Source: Opacimonas immobilis (lineage in GTDB: Bacteria > Pseudomonadota > Gammaproteobacteria > Enterobacterales > Alteromonadaceae). From it: DNA of 64,000 nucleotides. The notes beneath the pieces are model-generated. The model was not told where the DNA came from. It made no database searches and saw nothing but the letters and a program-made list of their open reading frames with translations. How positions within the stretch are numbered: position 1 is the stretch's first letter; every line of letters begins with the position of its first letter. Positions 58,940 through 64,000 of this stretch are shown in pieces. The position numbers and the translations under genes were made by a program. Location of the stretch: positions 2,232,001 to 2,296,000 of the forward strand of contig NZ_CP182485.1 in assembly GCF_048282545.1 (NCBI RefSeq). The letters are read 5' to 3'.

Positions 58940-59562
58940 TGAGTGAAGCAATAGAAGCCACCCTCGCCCTTGCCGGAGTATGCCAGGCGGCTACCTTGGT
59001 GCAAGCCGTTGCCCGCAAAGGTCAATGTGATGATACGGCGTTTCAGGCCAGCATCTCAAGTATTTGTGTTACTGAACCAGAACACCCACAACAAGTGTAC
59101 GGCCAATTATCAAACTTAAAAATTGGCTACACCACACTGGTTTATCAGCTCAACACTCGAGGAGCACAGAAAGACGCAGAGCTCACTCGTTACATTGCCA
59201 GCTTATTGGGTTTTGAGCGCAAACTTGCCAAAAATCCTCAAGCAATGTCTGAACTGGGACAGCGTATTGGTAACGTGCAACGACAATTAGCCCATCTAGA
59301 GTTCGAGCATCACCAAATTTTATCCAGTTTAGCCAGTGCCTACGTGGACATTATCAGTCCACTAGCACCACGTATTCAAGTCGCAGGGAACCCTGCGCAC
59401 CTCGGACAAGCTTCAAATCAGGCAAAAGTTCGAGCATTGTTACTCGCAGGGGTTCGCTCTGCTGTATTGTGGCGCCAAATGGGAGGCCAGCGCCGCCAAA
59501 TTTTATTTAATCGTAAACGCATCTTGCGCGGAGCCCAAGCTGCCTTACAGCAAATGAGTTAG
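58939..59562 (+). CDS. hflD: High-frequency lysogenization protein HflD homolog
   Basis: Helical inner-membrane-associated protein; in E. coli it binds phage lambda CII. The 207-residue protein (E. coli 213) shows the family pattern ATLALAGVCQAATLVQAVARKG, an IGYTTLVYQL segment, RYIASLLGFERKLAKNP, and VRALLLAGVRSAVLWRQMGGQRRQILFNR. The ATG at 58939 overlaps the mnmA stop by one base (TAATG). The normal cellular role is not well known. Confidence 0.93.
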   Translation: MSEAIEATLALAGVCQAATLVQAVARKGQCDDTAFQASISSICVTEPEHPQQVYGQLSNLKIGYTTLVYQLNTRGAQKDAELTRYIASLLGFERKLAKNPQAMSELGQRIGNVQRQLAHLEFEHHQILSSLASAYVDIISPLAPRIQVAGNPAHLGQASNQAKVRALLLAGVRSAVLWRQMGGQRRQILFNRKRILRGAQAALQQMS

Positions 59563-59578
59563 ACGTTAGGAGCCTTTT

Positions 59579-60955
59579 GTGGATCTATCTTTATTAACCG
59601 CCCTATCCCCTGTCGATGGGCGTTACGCCAGTAAAACCAATGAACTTCGTGAGTATTTTTCGGAGTTTGGCCTTCTCAAATATCGCGTCATTGTCGAAGT
59701 GCGTTGGTTACAACGTTTGGCGGAGACCGCTGAAATCAAAGAAGTTCCTGCGTTTTCCGCTCAAGCCAATGAACATTTGAACCAGATCGTATCTTCGTTC
59801 TCTGAAGACGATGCCCAACACATCAAAGACATTGAAAAAACCACCAATCACGATGTGAAAGCCGTAGAATATTTCCTCAAAGAACAAGTCGCCAACATAC
59901 CTGAACTCAATGCGGTTTCGGAGTTTATCCACTTTGCTTGCACCTCAGAGGACATAAACAACTTATCTCATGCGTTGATGTTAAAAGAAGCGCGTGATGA
60001 GGTCATTTTGCCTTATATGGACAAATTGATAAATGCATTGCGTGAGCTGAGCAAAGAATATCGCAGCATCCCGATGATGGCCCGGACTCATGGCCAACCA
60101 GCCTCTCCTACCACCATGGGGAAAGAGATGGCAAATGTGATGGTGCGCTTGCAACGCCAACGCAACCAAGTAGCACAAGTCTCTGTGCTTGGCAAAATTA
60201 ACGGCGCTGTGGGCAACTATAATGCGCATTTATCGGCCTACCCGGATGTGAACTGGCATGCCTTAAGTGAACAGTTTGTTACAAGCCTAGGCATTACTTG
60301 GAATGCTTACACGACTCAAATCGAGCCGCATGATTACATCGCAGAATTATTTGATGCCGTTGCTCGTTTTAATACCATTTTACTTGATTTTGACCGAGAT
60401 GTTTGGGGCTATATTGCACTAGGTCACTTTAAGCAAAAAACCATCGCCGGCGAAATTGGCTCATCCACTATGCCACACAAAGTCAACCCAATTGATTTTG
60501 AAAACTCAGAAGGGAACTTAGGCATTGCTAATGCGTTGTTTGCACACCTTGCGACCAAACTTCCCGTGTCTCGCTGGCAACGTGATTTAACGGATTCGAC
60601 AGTTCTACGTAACTTAGGTGTGGGCATGGGTTATTCACTTATTGCCTATCAAGCAAGTTTAAAAGGGATCAGCAAACTTGAAGTAAATGAAGCAAGTCTG
60701 CTTGCCGAGCTCGATGACAACTGGGAGCTTTTGGCGGAACCGGTTCAAACCGTGATGCGCCGATATGGTATAGAGAAACCATACGAAAAACTCAAAGAGT
60801 TAACTCGTGGCAAAAAAGTCAACGCTGACATCATGGCTGACTTCATCGATGGACTAGAATTGCCTGATAGTGTCAAGGCAGAACTTAAAACCTTAACTCC
60901 AGCAAGCTATATTGGCGATGCGATCCGTCTTGTCGATCAGTTGTTAGACGCTTAA
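59579..60955 (+). CDS. purB: Adenylosuccinate lyase
   Basis: Acts twice in purine synthesis, cleaving SAICAR and adenylosuccinate. At 458 residues (E. coli 456) it has LTALSPVDGRYASK, the HDVKAVEYFLKE and CTSEDINNLSHALML segments, RTHGQPASPTTMGKE with the catalytic His, and the signature GSSTMPHKVNPIDFENSEGN region with the catalytic Ser loop. It starts at GTG with AGGAG six bases upstream. Confidence 0.98.
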   Translation: MDLSLLTALSPVDGRYASKTNELREYFSEFGLLKYRVIVEVRWLQRLAETAEIKEVPAFSAQANEHLNQIVSSFSEDDAQHIKDIEKTTNHDVKAVEYFLKEQVANIPELNAVSEFIHFACTSEDINNLSHALMLKEARDEVILPYMDKLINALRELSKEYRSIPMMARTHGQPASPTTMGKEMANVMVRLQRQRNQVAQVSVLGKINGAVGNYNAHLSAYPDVNWHALSEQFVTSLGITWNAYTTQIEPHDYIAELFDAVARFNTILLDFDRDVWGYIALGHFKQKTIAGEIGSSTMPHKVNPIDFENSEGNLGIANALFAHLATKLPVSRWQRDLTDSTVLRNLGVGMGYSLIAYQASLKGISKLEVNEASLLAELDDNWELLAEPVQTVMRRYGIEKPYEKLKELTRGKKVNADIMADFIDGLELPDSVKAELKTLTPASYIGDAIRLVDQLLDA

Positions 60956-60969
60956 AACCTTGTCATGAT
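60941..60969 (+). promoter_or_regulatory. Promoter of the cyclase gene at 60999
   Basis: TTGTTA (60941-60946, inside the end of purB), 17-base spacer, CATGAT (60964-60969). The predicted start is near 60976, within the hairpin described next. Confidence 0.45.
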
Positions 60970-60996
60970 GCCTCTTTATCTTGTTAAAGGGGCATC
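60967..60996 (+). promoter_or_regulatory. Hairpin burying the ribosome-binding site of the cyclase gene
   Basis: An 11-bp stem with one G-U pair and an 8-base loop: GATGCCTCTTT pairs with AAAGGGGCATC. The 3' arm contains the Shine-Dalgarno AAAGGGG, and the stem ends two bases before the ATG. There is only a short T-containing tail, so it is a weak terminator at best. The geometry repeats that at 46588-46617. Confidence 0.6.
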
Positions 60997-60998
60997 TT

Positions 60999-61583
60999 AT
61001 GCACACCCTACCATTTATACCCGCAATTACCAAGCCGCTGCATCAGTCACTGGATGACTGTGTGGTACTATTCTTTGATATGGCAAACTTTGTCGAACTG
61101 ACACGAGACTTTCGTGATAAAGACGTGGTTTTTGCCATGCACTACTGTTTTTCAGCATTTGAACCCGTCATTGAATCCGCCATGGGCAAAATAATCAAAA
61201 CCAATGCCGATCAATGTTTAGTCCTATTTATCCACCCTGACAAAGACGACATTTGGCCGTGTATTAGTGAGTTATTTCGGCAGTTTTACAGTATTTGTCA
61301 CTACTATGGGATTGAAGGCCAGTTGCGCTGTGGCGCTCACAACGGCTCACTCGTGGCAGGATACATAGGTTCGAATAGACGTTACTTTGATATTTGGGGA
61401 AAAACGGTTAACATGGCATCTCGTTTAGAACGCCACGCAAAGCTCGATAGTATCAGTATGAGCGAGACTTTTTTCTTTGAATTCTGCCCATATCAAACAC
61501 TAACATTGAGCGCACAGCATTTAAAAAGTTATGGACAATTGAGAACCGCACAATATGACTTCGCACACTTACGATATCATTGA
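60999..61583 (+). CDS. Minimal class III adenylate/guanylate cyclase domain protein
   Basis: A 194-residue protein that is only a cyclase homology domain, with no sensor or membrane part. All six catalytic positions appear intact: metal ligands Asp27 (VLFFDMANF) and Asp71 (KTNADQ), purine-selecting Lys67 and Asp131, and the transition-state Asn138 and Arg142 (TVNMASRLE). Lys plus Asp favours ATP, so cAMP is the likely product. The usual Gly before Asp71 is Ala. It overlaps the next gene, roxA, by 29 bases. What controls it is unknown. Confidence 0.82.
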   Translation: MHTLPFIPAITKPLHQSLDDCVVLFFDMANFVELTRDFRDKDVVFAMHYCFSAFEPVIESAMGKIIKTNADQCLVLFIHPDKDDIWPCISELFRQFYSICHYYGIEGQLRCGAHNGSLVAGYIGSNRRYFDIWGKTVNMASRLERHAKLDSISMSETFFFEFCPYQTLTLSAQHLKSYGQLRTAQYDFAHLRYH

Positions 61584-62718
61584 TTTTGATCCAGAAGTTT
61601 TTGTTCAACAATACTGGCAAAAGAAACCCTGTATTATCCGCAAGTTATTTCCTAATTTTCAGGACCCAGTGGATGCTGATACCTTGGCAGGACTTGCGCT
61701 TGAAGAGGATATTGATGCTCGCATAGTCAGTTTCGCAGACGAGCAATGGGACGTTCATCAAGGTCCTTTTACAGCTGATGACATCAATGAAAACTGTGTG
61801 GGTGGCTGGACCTTAATGGTACAAGGTGTCGACAATTACTTACCACAAACCAAAGCCTTAACGGAAAAATTTGCGTTCATTCCTCACTGGCGCTTTGATG
61901 ATTTGTTAGTCACTTACAGTGTGGCGGGTGGCGGTGTTGGTGCACATTATGACGAATACGATGTGTTTATTGTGCAAGGCATGGGGCAACGACGCTGGCA
62001 GGTTGGACACAAACTCAGTAGCAGTTCTGAAAAGCTATACCCTCATGCTCAATTGCAACAAGTCAAACCCTTTCAGCCTATTATCGATATTGTGATGCTA
62101 CCCGGTGATGTTCTCTACATACCGCCATTTTATCCGCATCAAGGTAAGTCCATCACTGAATGTTTCAATTACTCTGTTGGCTTTAGGGCTCCAAATCAAA
62201 GTGAATTATTGCAGGGCTTAGCCGATGGCATCTTGGATAACGACTTATTAACCAAACGCTTTAGCGACCCTAATCGTGTGATCACTCATAAACGTTCCGC
62301 GGTGAATGGGCATGATATTTTTGTCTTAAAGCAATTATTGCATCAGTTTATTGATCTAGATGAAACCGATTATTTGCTGACAGAAATGTTATCCAAAACC
62401 TATCATCCAATCCACGATGAATATGCTCTTGAATCACCATACAGTTCAGCTGAAATGCTGCGAATGATTAATGCAGGTTTAACCATGGTACCAAATCTTG
62501 GGATCCGCCCACTCTATCCTGAGCATCAAACTAATGAGTTTTTCGTGTTCTTTATCAATGGTCGTCGCTATGAGGCCGATGCCTTGGATAGGCCGTTTTT
62601 TGAAAGCTTACTCAACGAAACAAAAATGAAGGTAACCCCTAGTGATCACCTTCAATTCAGTAGTGTCAATATCATCGCTGAACTAGTCAACGAAGGATTT
62701 TATGAAATACTCGATTAG
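61555..62718 (+). CDS. roxA: Ribosomal protein uL16 3-hydroxylase (RoxA/YcfD)
   Basis: JmjC-type Fe(II)/2-oxoglutarate oxygenase that hydroxylates an arginine of ribosomal protein uL16. The 387-residue protein has the iron triad His131, Asp133 (GAHYDEYDVF) and His195 (PPFYPHQGKS), the preceding SVAGGGVG strand, and a C-terminal dimer and winged-helix part. The start overlaps the cyclase gene, and no separate promoter is evident. The activity needs oxygen. Confidence 0.92.
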   Translation: MTSHTYDIIDFDPEVFVQQYWQKKPCIIRKLFPNFQDPVDADTLAGLALEEDIDARIVSFADEQWDVHQGPFTADDINENCVGGWTLMVQGVDNYLPQTKALTEKFAFIPHWRFDDLLVTYSVAGGGVGAHYDEYDVFIVQGMGQRRWQVGHKLSSSSEKLYPHAQLQQVKPFQPIIDIVMLPGDVLYIPPFYPHQGKSITECFNYSVGFRAPNQSELLQGLADGILDNDLLTKRFSDPNRVITHKRSAVNGHDIFVLKQLLHQFIDLDETDYLLTEMLSKTYHPIHDEYALESPYSSAEMLRMINAGLTMVPNLGIRPLYPEHQTNEFFVFFINGRRYEADALDRPFFESLLNETKMKVTPSDHLQFSSVNIIAELVNEGFYEILD

Positions 62719-63128
62719 TTTACTTGCCAGAGCTTATCATCCTCGCTCATGTGATATAAGTCATGAGCCCGGGTGCCGAGCAACGTGAGGTATTCTTTTT
62801 GAGTTTCGTTGATCTTCTCAGCTTGAGAAAGGTTCTCCACTTTCAACTGCCACAACAGCGAAAAATGTTTCAACACGCCTCGAACATCAGATGACACACT
62901 TGCAGGTACAAAATCCACTGGCAAGTCACCACTGATGACCCAAAAGTATTTACCATCACGGGTTTTGATTTTCCATACCGCCACCATTGGCGCGAGATAG
63001 CGACTATCTTCGATAACTACAGATTCGAATAACACACCGTTTTCTGCTAGGTGTTTATTGGCTTTTTGAAATTGTTCACGCACCCATTCGGCTAATTGTT
63101 CTTGATCTTGAGGAACTGATTCGGCCAT
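62715..63128 (-). CDS. Conserved small protein (DUF4826-like)
   Basis: A 137-residue soluble, acidic protein with LAEWVREQFQKANKHLAENG, DSRYLAPMVAVWKIKTRDG-FWVISGDLP pattern and a helical end containing RAHDLYHM. It resembles DUF4826 proteins as I recall them, with no known function. AGGA lies before the ATG, and the gene follows the YdiJ-type oxidase by 11 bases, probably as one transcript. It overlaps roxA by four bases at the 3' ends. Confidence 0.7.
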   Translation of the reverse strand: MAESVPQDQEQLAEWVREQFQKANKHLAENGVLFESVVIEDSRYLAPMVAVWKIKTRDGKYFWVISGDLPVDFVPASVSSDVRGVLKHFSLLWQLKVENLSQAEKINETQKEYLTLLGTRAHDLYHMSEDDKLWQVN

Positions 63129-63139
63129 GTTGGTTCCTA

Positions 63140-64000
63140 TTATAATAGTGAATTGAGTAATATTTGTAGTGGATGTCGCGGCTTGCCATCACTGTATCGA
63201 GCCACTTGACTGCGACAAGAGTAACCTGTTACCGCTCTCTGCTCGGGAGCAAATCGAGCAATTGCATCACGCCAGCTCAAATCATAGATCCCTTTGCTGT
63301 TGTGCAAATGCACCACTTCATGACCATATGTTCCGGCCATACCACAGCACCCAACAGACACGATACTAAGCTCTAACCCCGCATCAGCAAATATCTTCTG
63401 CCATTGCTTTTCACTGGTTGGCAGAGCTGTTTTCTCAGTACAGTGAGTAAAGAGGGCAAACTCATGCTCAGACTGAGCTTGGTTTTTGGCTATGACACTT
63501 GCTGCATGCTGTACTAACCACTCATGTACTGCCAGTACACTAAACTCTCCACGCTTTGCTCCTAATGTCTTAGTGTACTCATCTCGATAGACCAGCAGTA
63601 GTGAAGCATCTACGCCAACCATTGGGATATTGAGACTTGCGATGTCATTTAAAAAGGCAGCTGTGGACTTTGCAGTCTTGGCAAACTCCGTCAAGAACCC
63701 TTTGACATGCTGTGGTTTACCATTAGGGTTAAATGGCAGTAACACTGGGTTAAATCCTAGTTTTTGCGCGAGCAAGACAAAGTCTTCTACAACCTGAGCA
63801 TCATAAAAGCTCGTAAAGGGATCTTGCACAATTAATACGGTTTGAGCCTTGTGTACGTCTGACAACTGCTGTAAGGCACTCATATCAAATTTTGTAGAAA
63901 CCCGTTTCTTTAACGTTGGTGTAGATAGCAATGGTGCATCTACATAGCCAATACTCTCGCGCAGTGCCCATTGCACCAATCGGGAACGCATCACAGCATT
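63140..64000 (-). CDS. ydiJ: YdiJ-type FAD-linked oxidase, C-terminal part
   Basis: The gene enters from the right edge, and about 287 C-terminal residues are visible; the full family length is about 1018. The reading frame continues to base 64000. The visible part is the C-terminal Cys-rich (CCG-type) domain: FALFTHCTEKTA, SVGCCGMAGTYGHE, and GYSCRSQVARY before the final PRHPLQILLNSLL. The FAD-binding and iron-sulfur domains lie outside the window. Family members oxidise D-2-hydroxy acids such as D-2-hydroxyglutarate or D-lactate; the substrate cannot be set from this end. Confidence 0.88.
   Translation of the reverse strand, partial: NAVMRSRLVQWALRESIGYVDAPLLSTPTLKKRVSTKFDMSALQQLSDVHKAQTVLIVQDPFTSFYDAQVVEDFVLLAQKLGFNPVLLPFNPNGKPQHVKGFLTEFAKTAKSTAAFLNDIASLNIPMVGVDASLLLVYRDEYTKTLGAKRGEFSVLAVHEWLVQHAASVIAKNQAQSEHEFALFTHCTEKTALPTSEKQWQKIFADAGLELSIVSVGCCGMAGTYGHEVVHLHNSKGIYDLSWRDAIARFAPEQRAVTGYSCRSQVARYSDGKPRHPLQILLNSLL

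Noticed and set aside
1..64000. tRNA or rRNA genes, CRISPR arrays, insertion sequences, prophage, toxin-antitoxin or defence genes
   Set aside because: No tRNA cloverleaf, repeat array, transposase, integrase or defence-type protein was seen. tRNA detection was by eye, so a tRNA scan would be needed to be certain.

Overview
The window is a continuous piece of chromosomal core genome from a gammaproteobacterium. It is most likely a marine Alteromonadales member related to Alteromonas, Glaciecola or Aestuariibacter. This rests on the protein sequences, a moderate AT bias, and gene orders such as rlmE-ftsH-folP-glmM, leuS-lptE-holA-nadD-rsfS-rlmH-mrdA-mrdB-rlpA-dacA-ybeD-lipB-lipA, zwf-pgl-edd-glk-eda beside hexR, clpSA opposite cspD, and mnmA-hflD-purB. 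I see no rRNA, tRNA, CRISPR array, insertion sequence, prophage, integrase or defence locus. No gene looks broken. No stretch longer than 300 bases lacks a gene; the longest gap, 28996-29281, is AT-rich and holds a promoter and a HexR-like box.

Layout. 1-9535: the start of secG (cut by the window edge), tpiA, glmM, folP, ftsH and rlmE on the minus strand; yhbY and an HSD10-like dehydrogenase on the plus strand; then a large Lon-like protease with a small zinc-ribbon protein coupled to it. 9671-23277: a long plus-strand run for leucyl-tRNA synthetase, LPS transport (lptE), DNA polymerase III delta, NAD synthesis, ribosome factors, the rod-shape wall machinery, lipoate synthesis and L-asparaginase. 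23274-27411: minus-strand accessory genes (YeaC, a membrane zinc-ribbon protein, an AGCS amino-acid symporter, an M14 carboxypeptidase, a membrane thioredoxin). 27544-46536: a central-carbon block with two GAPDH genes, malQ-glgB-glgX-msrB, the hexose-6-phosphate mutarotase, the Entner-Doudoroff operon zwf-pgl-edd-glk-eda, hexR and pykA. 46618-64000: a saccharopine-dehydrogenase-like reductase, nitroreductase, sppA, yfbV, trxB, aat-ate (N-end rule), infA, clpA/clpS, cspD, rluE, mnmA-hflD-purB, a minimal class III cyclase, roxA, a small conserved protein, and the C-terminal part of a YdiJ-type FAD oxidase.

How it works together. The carbon block looks like one regulatory unit. I find HexR-type operators (TGTARTWWAAYTACA) at zwf/hexR, gapA/malQ, pykA (two) and the long GAPDH gene. 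Boxes lie on core promoter elements at zwf and pykA, which suggests repression. They lie upstream of the -35 at the two GAPDH genes, which suggests activation or control of the divergent gene. aat, ate, clpS and clpA sit together and form an N-degron tagging and degradation module.

Nothing here is an obviously new system. The most unusual signals are regulatory. Two unrelated genes (46618 and 60999) have a near-perfect hairpin that buries the ribosome-binding site, while a good promoter is placed so that its own transcript starts inside the hairpin and escapes it. Only read-through RNA from the upstream gene should be silenced. A long inverted repeat frames the trxB promoter, and a perfect TATAAT lies in the loop of the dacA terminator. 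All promoter and operator calls were made by eye.
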